Part shown: one piece after another, positions 1-10,279 of the stretch
Position numbering within the stretch: the stretch's first letter is position 1
How the letters are laid out: every line of letters starts with the position of its first letter
Assembly (NCBI GenBank): GCA_021234155.1
Contig: JAJEKV010000078.1
Span: forward strand, 1,056,001 to 1,120,000
Direction: 5' to 3'
From: Isoetes taiwanensis
Taxonomy: Eukaryota > Streptophyta > Lycopodiopsida > Isoetales > Isoetaceae
Length of the DNA: 64,000 nucleotides
The notes under the pieces: model-generated
What the model was told of the DNA's origin: nothing
Database searches by the model: none
Seen by the model: the letters and a program-made list of their open reading frames with translations, nothing else
Translations under genes and position numbers: made by a program

Positions 1-37
1 TCCATTTGAGGTTCCTCTGTAGCATACCCTAGCCATG

Positions 38-1388
38 TTAACTTGGACACAAGACATCATCAGGGCACGCCAATACAAGCATGCCCTTCTTCAAATCCTT
101 GAATGGATTGAATTCTGGTACGGGCTTATCCTTCAATGGACCAACATAAGCAGGAGTGATGGTTGCAATTGGCTCCACCACAGCCACCACATCAGGTATG
201 TCAAGTCTATCTTGCCTAGTGCGCAGCCAAAAGTCCTCGTAAGGACCTTCCACGTTGGTGATGTTACCCAGATGCTGCAAGAGTCCCATCCAATATTCAA
301 TTTTCGCCGTAAATTGTGTTGTATATTTGGTCGTCTCTGGTGTGTCCTTCTTGTTCGTCGAGCATGCGACCCAATGGAGGATATGCTTATGGATACTGTT
401 TCGGAGCTGACCAATGTCTTTCACCGAGGTCTTAGGTGCTAACATCTTCGGATTTCCAGATGGCATTAGGGGTTTTCCATCCTCTCCTTCTTTCCACATT
501 CTTATTCCAGCAGCAGGTAACCAATCCACGAACGTAGGACGAGCCTTATGGTACATGACAGGCCAGTCACCATTCATAGCAAATCTGAAGGTCAGAGGCT
601 CAGTGTGACCAGTCAATCTATCTTCCCCATCAGGGATATACCCTTCTATGAAACCTTTCCAATCTGGAACCTTATCAACACGATATGGCACTGGCGTGTT
701 GAGATTGCACGTATGAAATTCATACAACAACTCGGGAATGGTTAGCACTTCGGCTTTCTTCAAGGTAGATGAAAAATTACCAAACATAGCATCTATATCA
801 TCATGTGTATGGCCAGGCATCTTAAAACCTAACTCAATCTCCTCGAAAACACCGAGATATACAAGGTATGAAAGATATGAGAATACATACCTATTTTTGT
901 TTTGTCCAGATGCATTGTCTAGTTGCAACATCAATTTGCGAGGGAGGCGCTTCAATGAGGGTCCCTCCGGTTGAGGGAGGGCAACGGGGATGCTCTTGCC
1001 AGATAGCGACAACTTGGACGCTAGCGCGGTGGTGTCACGTAAGGCCCTTGCCCAATCTGGGACTGATGGATCAGACCATGCAAGATGGCCTCCTGCAAAC
1101 TCATTAGGCAGCTCCAACCTTTTCAAAATACTATTCAAGGAACCTACGTGGAAGTTGGAGTCGTCTGACCACAGATCCAAAGCAAAATTTCCATAGGACC
1201 CTCTCCCATGGCCGTGGGTTTATAAGTGCATCTGTCAATGAAGTCTTTAGCTTATCTAGTCTCTAAAGGGACTTCACGCATTGTAGCAACTTTGGAATCA
1301 TAGTCTTTGCCTGATCCATTTTGTCGTGAATGATACATACATAGTCTCGAGGATGCCTGTGGGATAACAGTCTCCATGACCAGTACTG
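38..1388 (-). pseudogene. C-terminal half of a DUF7869-like (transposase-like) gene, cut off by Copia
   Basis: A 380-codon open frame (1180-38) carries an RNase-H-like block seen in a family annotated as DUF7869 in plants and animals: LQLDNASGQNKNRYV followed about 30 residues later by PGHTHDDIDAMF. These acidic residues are at positions expected of a DDE-type catalytic core, but function is inferred. The coding sense extends upstream to about 1388 in two other frames, including IIHDKMDQAKTMIP at about 1331-1290, so there is one frame change and a stop around 1200-1265. The N-terminal half is at 6772-7902; the Copia element between them explains the split. The open frame ends at 38, so the C-terminus is close to the window edge. 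Confidence 0.6.
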
Positions 1389-1393
1389 GGTGC
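1389..1393. repeat. Target-site duplication GGTGC, left copy
   Basis: GGTGC directly precedes the 5' LTR and recurs directly after the 3' LTR at 6772-6776. A 5-bp duplication is the usual size for LTR retrotransposons and fixes the element ends. Confidence 0.85.
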
Positions 1394-2037
1394 TATAGAT
1401 GTATCATGCCATATGGGTTTTGTCTAGTCTATATAGTATATGGATTTTTAATAAGTTTGAAATGGAGGCACGTGTACTCAAACTAAAGTCGGTGGAGATA
1501 CAGCTATAAAATAAAGGAAAAGGCACGAAGGAAAATATCAGAGGTGCAGCTGTTGAAGTCGAATCCTGATTCGGCTTGTCAGGGGTGCAGAAGCCGACGT
1601 TGCTTTGTCGGCTAATTGGTTTTGCTGGTTTAACCTGCGGTGCTGGCGTCGTGATTGCTTGTCGACATAGCTGAGATCTAATCTTTCTGTATCGGTTTTA
1701 TGTGAAGCGAAGATCTTTCATGTCGGTTTTTGGTAAAGCAATGTTCTGGATCTGTTGTTCAGTACATCAGTCTCATCGGTTGCTTGTGCAGTACATCAGA
1801 AGCTTGGTTCCAGTTATCCAGAGTTTGCTAAGAATTTGCTGAGCCTTGTAAACTGTCTGCTGGCCATTTGTTGCTCCGGTTTTTTTAACTGGAAGAGATT
1901 GTATTGCGGTGAATCACCTTGCTCTGGCTTTTCTAGCCAGAAAGTTACTTGTGCAGCGAATCGCTAATCACTGGTCCATAAGGTTTGAAGTGATATTACA
2001 GTTGCTTTATTGCATTTTGTTATTTCTGTTTTCTTCA
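1394..2037 (+). repeat. 5' LTR
   Basis: This 644-bp copy begins TATAGATG where the 3' LTR begins TGTAGATG, so the canonical TG end has become TA here. It ends in CTTCA just before the primer-binding site. It contains several CGGTT/TCGGC motifs but I do not assign a specific promoter box. Confidence 0.9.
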
Positions 2038-2038
2038 T

Positions 2039-2050
2039 TGGTATCAGAGC
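2039..2050 (+). other. Primer-binding site, initiator Met-tRNA type
   Basis: TGGTATCAGAGC lies directly after the 5' LTR. It is the standard plant Copia primer-binding site, complementary to the 3' end of initiator methionine tRNA. Confidence 0.92.
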
Positions 2051-2061
2051 AAACAAAAATT

Positions 2062-3475
2062 ATGAGTACCAGATTCGGAGCAGCACTTCTTAGTGCTGTA
2101 GAAGTGTATACAGGAGGTCCAGGATTCCAGGTATGGAAGGCCAAGATCCAGGAAGTATTAGATGCAGAAGGTCTGATGGAGATCGTGCAGCCTCCGGAAG
2201 GAAAAGACCTGAAGGAGGTGCTGGAGAAGCTCAGGAAAATGAAGATAGCTGAAGGAGAAAGTAAATCTGCTGAGCAAAAAAATTAGAGAAGCTAGGGGAA
2301 TAATTGCATGTAAAGTTGGTTCCAGTATTTTGTTAAGGATGAGAGGATTAAATCCCCAGCAGATGTGGACATACTTGATAAACAAATATGAACAAAAATC
2401 CTCTTCTCAACTAGATGTGTTAGACAGGGAATTGAGACAATTGAAATACAATGATGATGAAAATATTACAGATTTTTTTTCAAGATTGGATAATATCTTG
2501 GCAGATTTAGATGCAGCAGGTGCAATTCTGAGTGATGAATTTCAAGTCTTAGCTATAGCTCGAGCTTTTTCGAAATATGAGGTATTGTCTATACTCATTA
2601 GATCCACAACTAAAAATCGTGATGAGGCAGAAAGACTAGTCAGAACAGAACTAGAGCAAAAAATTATTAGTAAGGAAGAAGAAAATCCAGAAGTTTTGCT
2701 TGTTGAAAATTTGAAAGATAAGAATATAAAACCTATTGGTCCTTGTTTTTATTGTCGTGAAATGGGGCATGTAAAAGCTAAATGCCCTAAACTAAATAAG
2801 GAGATGTCTTGTTTTAACTGTGCTGGAATGGGACATATCTCCACAAACTGTTCAAGTCCCAAGAATTATAATAGGGGGAGAGGAAGATGGAATGTTGAAA
2901 GGGGAAATTCCTCAAGGGGAAGAAGAACATCATCAAGAGGAAGAGGAAGAAGTGCGGCCGGAGTCAATATTACTCAAGAAATCATCAGTGAACAGAATAT
3001 TGTAGCTGAAAAGGAACAAGATGATCAAGAGGTAAAACCGTTTGTTCTGTCAACTTGCAAAGTAAATAGATGTTATACTAATCATGAAGCTGATGAATTT
3101 ATAGTTGATAGTGGAGCTGAACGATCAGTAGTTAATTCTACTGATTTGCTGGTTGATGTTTACTCTAGTAAACAATTGAGCCATGTACAGCTGGGAAATG
3201 GAAACCTGCAGAAAGTGATGGGCAAAGGGATGCTGCAACTTTTTGATCTCCATGGAAATAGCGTTGATGTTGCTAATGTTTTGTGTGTTCCGGGTTTGCA
3301 TAAAAATCTTATATCTGTAAGTCAATTGGTGGATTTAGGATATGAGATTAGATTTAATAAAAAAGGTTGTAAGGTTTTGCTTGAAGGGGAACTAAAATTC
3401 TTTGCAAAACATGGTAATTTGTTTCAGTTCTCAAATAAAGTCTTGAAAAGTATAAATGTTGTTGTCAGTGACTAA
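2062..3475 (+). pseudogene. Copia gag and protease
   Basis: The frame starts at ATG 2062 (MSTRFGAALL), shifts by one base in the run of seven A at about 2275-2281, and continues to 3475. Seen in order: a gag polypeptide region; two CCHC zinc knuckles (CFYCREMGHVKAKC at about 2743-2784 and CFNCAGMGHISTNC at about 2809-2850); an arginine/glycine-rich stretch; and an aspartic protease with the catalytic triplet in FIVDSGAERSV at about 3098-3130. The zinc knuckles bind genomic RNA and the protease processes the polyprotein. The homopolymer frameshift could be a sequencing error. Confidence 0.9.
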
Positions 3476-4301
3476 ATCATCAACTTGGCACCATAGGCTG
3501 GCTCATACGCATATGAATAACATTAAATACATGATAAGAAATGGACTTATTAATGGGGAAGATGATACAGATGGGAAGTTCATTTGTCCAGGCTGCATGT
3601 TAGGAAAATTGACTAAGTTGCCGTTTAGCAGATCAAAGAAAAGGGCCAAGGGTCCACTCGATCTAGTACATTCAGATCTTTGTGGTCCATTGAATGTGCA
3701 AGGAAAAACAGGTAAAAGGTATTATATATCTTTTATTGACGATTTTAGTAGAATGGGAAAGTGCTACTTGTTATCTACAAAAGATAGAGCTCTAGATGCA
3801 TTTAAGTTGTACGTACGTGAAATGGAAAGACAGACAGGACGCAAACTTAAATGCATTAGAACAGATAGAGGCGGGGAATATCTTTCAAGAAGCTTTAGAT
3901 CATTTTGTCTTGCTCATGGAATAAAAAGGCAACTCACATGTAGATATACTCCGCAACAAAATGGTGTTGCGGAAAGGAAAAATAGAACAGTTTTAGATGC
4001 TGTAAGATCAATGATAAAGTTTGCAGGCTTACCAAATTACCTCTGGGAAGAAGCAGTCAAAGCTGTGTTTTTTATACAAAACAGGTTGCCATCAAGTAGC
4101 TTGGATGGAAATATCGCTGAAGAAATATGGACAGGTACTAAACTGACTCGCTCATATGATTATTTCAAAGCATATGGGTGTTTGACATATGTTCATATTC
4201 CAGAAGAAATGAGACAAGCAAATTTTACAAAGATAGGCATGAAATTGAAGCTCCAATATGGAATGAGAAAGAAAAACACATTATGCATGATGGCAATTTA
4301 G
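3456..4301 (+). pseudogene. Copia GAG-pre-integrase and integrase
   Basis: The segment begins with the His/Cys zinc-binding domain (WHHRLAH, then CPGCMLGK) and continues into the integrase core. The expected D,D,E residues are visible in HSDLCGP, RTDRGGEY and QQNGVAERKNR. After YGCLTYVHIPEE the usual Copia linker (FLGY-type motif) is missing and the frame closes at 4301. The coding sense resumes in another frame at about 4240. This looks like a short internal deletion plus a frame change. Confidence 0.9.
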
Positions 4302-6134
4302 ATATTTCTGCTAACTTTGACTCTAATGAAGAGAATGAAGATAATGTCACAGATAATGAGGATAGTGAGGCGCCGCAAGCAGATTCAGCAGTGCCGGTCA
4401 CAGAAACTAGGCAACGAAAAAGAAAGACAGAGACAGAAAAGCTTAAAGATACAGGTATAGACTATGACCCTGAAGTGTATGGCAGATATGGCACAGGAAA
4501 AAGTAGAAGAATTGGAAAACCTCCAGTTAGGTTTCCAACATTGATGGCTGTGTTTGAACCTGATACTCCGAAATCATTTGAAGAAGCTGTGAACTCAGAA
4601 AAAGCGTCAGAATGGCTAAAGGCAATGCAAGAAGAGATGGATTCCTTTAAAGAAACAGGTACGTATGAGCTAGCAGAATATCCAACAGGTAAGAATTTGA
4701 TTGGAAATAAGTGGATTTATAGAATTAAAACAAATTCTGATGGGACCAAAAGGTATAAAGCTAGTTTGGTTGCTCGGGGTTTTTCACAAAAGAAAGGAAT
4801 TGATTATGAAGAGACACTCCCCAATTGTCAAATTAACAAGTATTAGGCTTGTGTTAGCTCTAGCAAATGCACTCAAACTTGACATACATCATATGGATGT
4901 GAAAACTGCATTTCTAAATGCAGATTTGCAGGAAGAGATATATATGAAGCAAGCTCTAGGCTTTGAGGAAGGAAGTAACATGGTTTGGAAATTAAAACGT
5001 GCAGTTTATGGTCTAAGGCAAGCACCTAGAGAATGGTATAAGTGCATAGATAAATATCTGAGGGAGCAAGGATTTGATAAACTCAACAATGATGGAAATT
5101 TGTACATGTTCAAAGATAGGGATAAATTTTGCATTATCGCTTTGTATGTAGATGACTGCATAATGGTATTGAATTGCATGAGATGTCTAGATAAATGCAA
5201 GAAAATTCTTCAGAAAAGATTTAAAATGACAGATCTTGGAGAATTAAAACAGTTCTTGGGAATTGAGATGAGTAGAGATAAGGAGAACAGAATGCTCAGA
5301 CTTTGCCAGACTCGAAATATTGAGAATATGATAATGAGGTTTGGGTTAGAAAATTCAAAACCAGTGAATACACCGCTTGTGGCAGGTTATAAAATATCAG
5401 CAGATTTATGTCCATCATCAGATGAAGAAAAGAAAGAAATGGAAAATATCCCATACAGGGAGCTCATAGGTTGCCTGCTTTATGTGGCAAACAGTACACG
5501 TCCAGATATTGCCTTTGCAGTAAATTTGTTAAGCAGATATAACAGCAATCCAGGCAGAGGACATTGGGTTGCAGCCAAACGAATCTTAAGATACTTGAAA
5601 GGCACGAAAAATCACGAAATCGCTTTTAACTCTGACAACTTGGTTTTGTTTGCATATATGCAGATTGGGCAGGTGATCTGGATGCTAGAAGATCCACTTC
5701 TGGCTATGCTTTAATGCTTGCAGGAGGTCTAATATCATGGAGGGGTAAAAAACAATCATCTGTTGCTATGTCTTCTGCTGAAGCTGAATACTCAGCCTCT
5801 TCGCTAGCAGCTAAAGAAATTGTATGGATGAGAAGGCTATTAAACGAGATAGGTATACATCAGTCTAATCCTACAATACTTTTGACAGATAGCCCAAGCT
5901 GTATTGCTATAGCAAAGAATCTGGTGCACCACGAAAGAACCAAGCATATTGAATTACGTGTTTATTTCATAAGAGATCTCATAGCAAAGAATGAATTAAT
6001 TATGCAGTATGTAGAAACCTCATATCAAGCAGCGGACTTATTTACAAAAGCAATGACAGAACGCAAGCTGAAGTTGTTCATACAGATACTTGGCATATCG
6101 ACAGAAGAAATATGGCATGAAGGGGAAGTGTAGA
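4240..6134 (+). pseudogene. Copia reverse transcriptase and RNase H
   Basis: Three successive frames (to 4846, 4701-5714 and 5650-6133) cover the region. Reverse transcriptase signs are NKWIYRIK, VARGFSQ, HHMDVKTAFLN, YGLRQAPREWY and the catalytic box YVDDC at about 5145. RNase H signs are SSAEAEYSA, the DS in LLTDSPSCI, and HIELRVYFIRD. Breaks near 4830 and 5660 each need one base. The stop codon at about 6131-6133 lies just inside the 3' LTR. This family normally makes a single polyprotein, so the element is defective or poorly sequenced at these points. Confidence 0.9.
6119..6128 (+). other. Polypurine tract
   Basis: GAAGGGGAAG lies immediately 5' of the 3' LTR, the expected place and composition for the plus-strand primer of reverse transcription. 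Confidence 0.8.
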
Positions 6135-6771
6135 TGTATCATGCCATATGGGTTTTGTATAGTCTATATGGTATATGGATTTTTAATAAGTTTGAAATGG
6201 AGGCACGTGTACTCAAACTAAAGTCGGTGGAGATACAGCTATAAAATAAAGGAAAAGGCACGAAGGAAAATATCAGAGGTGCAGCTGTTGAAGTCGAATC
6301 CTGATTCGGCTTGTCAGAGGTGCAGAAGCCGATGTTGCTTTGTCGGCTAATTGGTTTTGCTGATTTAACCTGCGGTGCTGGCGTCGTGATTGCTTGTCGA
6401 CATAGCTGAGATCTAATCTTTCTGTATCGGTTTTATGTGAAGCGAAGATCTTTCATGTCGGTTTTTGGCAAAGCAATGTTCTGAATCTGCTGTTCAGTAC
6501 ATCAGTCTCATCGGTTGCTTGTGCAGTATATCAGAAGCTTGGTTGCAGTTATCCAGAGTTTGCTAAGAATTTGCCGAGCCTTGTAAACTGTCTGCTGGCC
6601 ATTTGTTGCTCCGGTTTTTTAACTGGAAGAGATTGTATTGCGGTGAATCACCTTGCTCTGGCTTTTCTAGCCAGAAAGTTACTTGTGCAGCGAATCGCTA
6701 ATCACTGGTCCATAAGGTTTGAAGTGATATTACAGTTGCTTTATTGCATCTTGTTATTTCTGTTGTCTTCA
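6129..6771 (+). repeat. 3' LTR
   Basis: This 643-bp copy begins TGTAGATG and ends CTTCA, giving canonical TG...CA ends. Compared with the 5' LTR there are about 14 substitutions and one T deleted in a T-run. Confidence 0.9.
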
Positions 6772-7902
6772 GGTGCGACATGATTGCTGCTCTAGTCTAT
6801 GTGCCTTTCTCTGGTCATGCAATATTCTCCTTTCAACCTCATCCTTGGTCTTCAACAGCTTCGTGCGGATAACCTCGCAAGTGTCACACTTGGAGAATGC
6901 AATCTTCTTAGCAATACTGACGTCCTTGAAGCTACGTCTCCACGTTCTATGAAATCCTATCGGAGACACCTTCTTGCCTGTGAGTGCCATCACTTCAGTG
7001 TTGACCTCTTCGAGAATGCAGGTCTTCGTAAACATAGCAGGCAACTTCCTCACGTTTTCTCGAATCCCATTATCATTCCTCCTGCTACGGTGAGGTAAGG
7101 ATTCACAATTTTCCTTCACAAACATGGAAAAAACAGCCTGTGAGGCCAAGGTCGCCGCATGTGCTTTCATCGTGCCTAGATTGCCATGCTCAGCCTTTCG
7201 AGCACCGGAGCGGAATTGTGCCTTCCACTTGAGGTACCCCGACTTTGAAATCCCAAGACCCAGGTACCAAGCTCTCTCACAGACACTGACGCCTTGCAAG
7301 ACTAGCCGATGTACCCTTCTACCCTTCATATTGTTGACTAACATATCATACACAAAAGTGGTCCTGTCACTCGATTTCATGGCGAAGAAATCCTTTCGCA
7401 TGTTTATAGCTTGATCCCTACTGAATTTCTCACAACATCTTCGTTTGCAACACATGGTCTTCCTATACCTCAAGATGGCTTCATTGGTTGTTAGCCGATC
7501 TATCTTTGGAGGCTTTGATGCTTTCTTTGGCTGACGAGAATGGAAGGTGTATTTACGCTTCTCGTACTGCGGATGCTTCTCAAGCTCCAAGCTACCCTGG
7601 CTCAACGTCGTATCATGCTGTTCCATTGGTGCTGCACTTAAAATCTCTGACACCTTCACCCCACAAACCCTAACTAGATCATTATTCCACATCAAAAGCA
7701 TGCCCGCTTTAGGTACTGTCAAACATGCCTGACACCGGAAGTTCACCTCTGTCGGAGGGGGAAAGTCTTCAGTAACAGACACTCCTACGGTCTTCATACC
7801 CAAGAACTGGTCACATACTGCATTGTCTGGACCAGTAAAGGATATAAATTCCTTCGCTGCAGGGATGGCAGCACAAGAGTGAAAAATTTTGCAATCAGTC
7901 AA
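6772..7902 (-). pseudogene. N-terminal half of the DUF7869-like gene
   Basis: A 377-codon frame starts at 7902 and runs straight into the Copia LTR. It is cysteine-rich (CDQFLGM, FRCQACL, CCKRRCCEKF), compatible with a zinc-binding N-terminal region. Its last native codon (ACC, 6774-6772) is in frame with the coding sense resuming at 1388 once the Copia element and one GGTGC copy are removed. That join is the strongest evidence that 6772-7902 and 38-1388 were one gene. The family looks like a transposase-derived group; I infer a mobile-element gene rather than a host gene. The bases 6772-6776 are the right target-site duplication. Confidence 0.6.
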
Positions 7903-8150
7903 CCATCATTCATTTAAATTCAGATTATGTCATAATTTTTAGAATTTTGAATACGGGAGATTTGCGTGAGAAACTTTCCTGTTTTGAAAAACGCGTTTCC
8001 GCCCGCCCGCCCTCAAAAGAATTCCCCCCAAAATTTTTTTCTCTCTTTTGCGTTTTACGTTTTCTTAAAACGCGTCTCCCGCCCCCGCCTAAAAATTCCC
8101 CCCAATTTTATATTTCTCTTTGCGTTTTATTTTCCTGATGGCATTGCCCT
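7903..8150 (-). promoter_or_regulatory. Upstream region of the DUF7869-like gene with an imperfect tandem repeat
   Basis: Two imperfect copies of an approximately 75-bp unit (about 7983-8066 and 8067-8138) contain AAAACGCGT, a C-rich run, and CCCCCCAA with flanking T-rich sequence. The composition resembles the spacer upstream of gene A (18120-18250), with CCCCCCAAAATTC and GCGGGCGGGG. This suggests related promoter or terminal sequences, but the similarity is short. Confidence 0.35.
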
Positions 8151-8216
8151 AATAGCGGAGCGGCCCCAAAAGCGGCTTAGCCTAGCTCTGCTTCCGGCTC
8201 TGGCGATAGCGAAATC

Positions 8217-8520
8217 CGAAATCTGGGATGAATCCGAAGCTGACTGTAGCGAAATCTGGGATGAATCCCAGATTGCTATCGGAAGCATTCAGACAGCGCC
8301 TTTGTTCTTGGATCACAAATGGCCAAGAACAAACTGACGAGGCAGGATATGATAAATCTGATCAAGGGGGTGGGCATCGATCTGCAGGCCTTATGCAAGA
8401 AAGAAGGGGAGGTCTACGCTCAACCCAGCAAGGTATTTTTATCTGGCATTGCAGGAAAAATACCACCTGGATGGCGGAATCTGGGATGAATCCGAAGCTG
8501 ACTGTAGCGAAATCTGGGCG
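8217..8520 (+). repeat. Dispersed short repeat around an unrecognised coding-like segment
   Basis: A unit of about 40 bp beginning ATCTGGGATGAATCCGAAGC occurs at about 8220-8260 and again at about 8480-8518, with a partial copy at 8255-8275. Between them an ORF-like segment at about 8320-8470 (MAKNKLTRQDMINLIKG) has no family I recognise. It could be the 5' part of the following pseudogene or another gene scrap. Confidence 0.45.
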
Positions 8521-8524
8521 AAAT

Positions 8525-9359
8525 CTCGCAGATCAAAAGAGCTTTCAAGTTCTTTTCGATATTGGGCAAATTGAGAAGGATATTGGGCACTGATTACACT
8601 GAAGTATTCAGGATTCTGTATTATTTGGATCCTATTGAAGATAAAGACAAGCATTTTAAGTTGAAGAGCTTCTGCTTCAAGGTCTTGAGCACTAATGCAA
8701 CAAAATGGCTTCCTGGGTTCGAGACTGCCATCAATGAGGTGTTTCCTCAGTGGGAAAAAAACTTTGAACATGGCGGCAAAGCTACTTACGATGCAGGTAT
8801 GAGTAACTTATTTGCAGAGTTCATTTTTGTATTGATTGAACTGCAGTGATTTTATGTGCATATATTTCCATAGTTCGTTGAATCTGGATTACATTGAACT
8901 GAATTTTAACTTAAATAAGTAACTGCATTCCAATTCCAGGTTTCAGACTTCATTGTTTAACGCCAGTGATGTTGAACAATGCAAGAATGGGAAAAGAAGA
9001 ACCAACAACTGTGAAGATATGGTGCCCTCGTCTTGCTCCAATTCCTTTCATTCTGGTAGAACCAGCATACAAGTAACTGATTTTTTCAGATCAAATGGAG
9101 GCCAGGTCCTTGGATGGCACACAGCGAGCTTGGTATAGATCGAGAAGAGGCACTACATAATTTGATATTTTTTCTCTGTTTCAACACCTACAACCTACAG
9201 GGGCATGGAAATTATATTCCCATCACTGCTCAAATACATTGGGGATGCAGGGGAAGAGCTGCACAAGAGATTGAGAGAAGAAATAAGGGCAGCAGTGAAG
9301 GCTGCAGGCGGAAAGCTAACCATGGGAGCTCTGGACAATGCTTCAATATGGTAAAATAG
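8525..9359 (+). pseudogene. CYP74-like cytochrome P450 (allene oxide synthase / hydroperoxide lyase family), truncated
   Basis: Spread over several frames, the segment matches the plant CYP74 order: KSFQVLFDIGQIEK (8535-8576), ILYYLDPIEDKDKHFKLK (about 8617-8668), DFFRSN (about 9078), and the I-helix region DREEALHNLIFFLCFNTYN (about 9130-9195), followed in another frame by FPSLLKYIGDAGEELH and EEIRAAVKAAGGK. CYP74 enzymes convert fatty-acid hydroperoxides into oxylipin (jasmonate, aldehyde) precursors. An intron with GT...AG ends fits 8797-8939. The N-terminus and the whole C-terminal half including the haem-binding Cys are missing. At least three frame changes and several stops show it is dead, even allowing for sequence errors. 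Confidence 0.65.
8797..8939 (+). other. Probable intron of the CYP74-like pseudogene
   Basis: The sequence GATGCAG/GTATGAG opens it and ATTCCAG/GTTTCAG closes it, with a T-rich 3' half. Splicing leaves the coding sense continuing in the CYP74 order. Confidence 0.5.
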
Positions 9360-9419
9360 AGATGCTTCTTCAGTTTTATAAACAGAGCATGGGTTTACTT
9401 CTGCTTACAAGGTGAATGA

Positions 9420-9800
9420 AAGGCAAAAGCCCTAAGATGTTAATACGCTCTAACTATGATGAAAGGCAAAAGCCCGAAGACGTTCTTTAGGATTAATCTG
9501 CTCTCTGCTGGAAATGGTGAAGAAACAGGGGTTTGGAACTCTGTGCAAACCTGCGCTCTGCTGGAAAGGGTGAAGAAACAGGGGGTTTGGAACTCTGTAG
9601 TTTGCACACAGCTTGAAAAATTGCGCCACGCGCGATTTAACACCGACGTCACTTACAAAGTTGTCTATTTTAAAGCCAAAATTGTCTATTTTAAAGTATT
9701 CTGTAGGAATGTCACTTACCAAAATTGTTTATTTTAAAGTATTTTGGAGGAAAGCCACTTACCAAAAGTGTCTATTTTAAAGCATTTTGTAGGACATCTC
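9420..9800 (+). repeat. Cluster of short tandem duplications
   Basis: Three local repeats follow one another: GAAAGGCAAAAGCCC at about 9418 and 9460; a 47-bp unit with CTCTGCTGGAAA and GGTTTGGAACTCTG at about 9500 and 9550; and a roughly 45-bp unit with GTCTATTTTAAAG and CACTTACCAAAA repeated about four times over 9650-9790. No gene is seen. From 9801 to 10122 I see only AT-rich sequence. Confidence 0.6.
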
Positions 9801-10122
9801 ATTTATTAGTTGTATAGATATTCTAGTTTTATTGGCCTAAATACTATAACTCTATATTTAAGTTTGTCAAAAAAATGTGAATATTGGAGCAATATTATTT
9901 TTATGTATTGTAATATTTGCTTGATTTCATAACATAAGTGATTATTTCGTTGTGATGTTGTGATGTTAATTTTAAGCAAATAAGCATCTTATTTAATGTA
10001 AAATTGAAAAAATAACCATATATGCAACATACACTACACTTTATAAACGCCAAAAATAGATTTAAAAAAACACTAGATGCCCTAAAAATAACACCTATCT
10101 GGCGCGATTTTGGAACAGACAT

Positions 10123-10279
10123 AATGCCACGGTTCTATTGCGACAGCAATAGAACCGACATTCCTTGGATGGGGACGTCCCTTTGTCACTCCTCCTATTT
10201 ATTCAGCCTCTCTTCATTGTTCTATCATCGGCGTTCTCTTGAGCTAGATTTCTCCTTCTTCTCTATCCTATCAGTTTCC
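10123..10279 (+). repeat. 157-bp direct repeat, copy 1, with an 11-bp-stem hairpin
   Basis: The repeat starts AATGCCACGG and contains GGTTCTATTGC-GACA-GCAATAGAACC, a perfect 11-bp stem with a 4-nt loop. After GTTTCC the two copies diverge abruptly. Confidence 0.85.

Larger units (their letters stand above)
1394..6771 (+). mobile_element. Ty1/Copia LTR retrotransposon, nearly complete but with broken frames
   Basis: The 5.4-kb element has two LTRs (1394-2037 and 6129-6771), a primer-binding site, a polypurine tract, and gag, protease, integrase, reverse transcriptase and RNase H in Copia order. It is flanked by GGTGC duplications. It sits inside the minus-strand DUF7869-like gene. I counted about 14 substitutions and one length change between the LTRs (about 2%), so the insertion is fairly young. 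At least four frame breaks (about 2280, 4240, 4830 and 5660) and a probable internal deletion near 4240 make it unlikely to be autonomous as assembled. Confidence 0.95.

Noticed and set aside
2039-2050. tRNA gene
   Set aside because: Only the 12-base primer-binding site is present, no cloverleaf.
6799-7673. Plus-strand frames opposite the DUF7869-like gene
   Set aside because: Antisense shadows of the minus-strand coding sequence.
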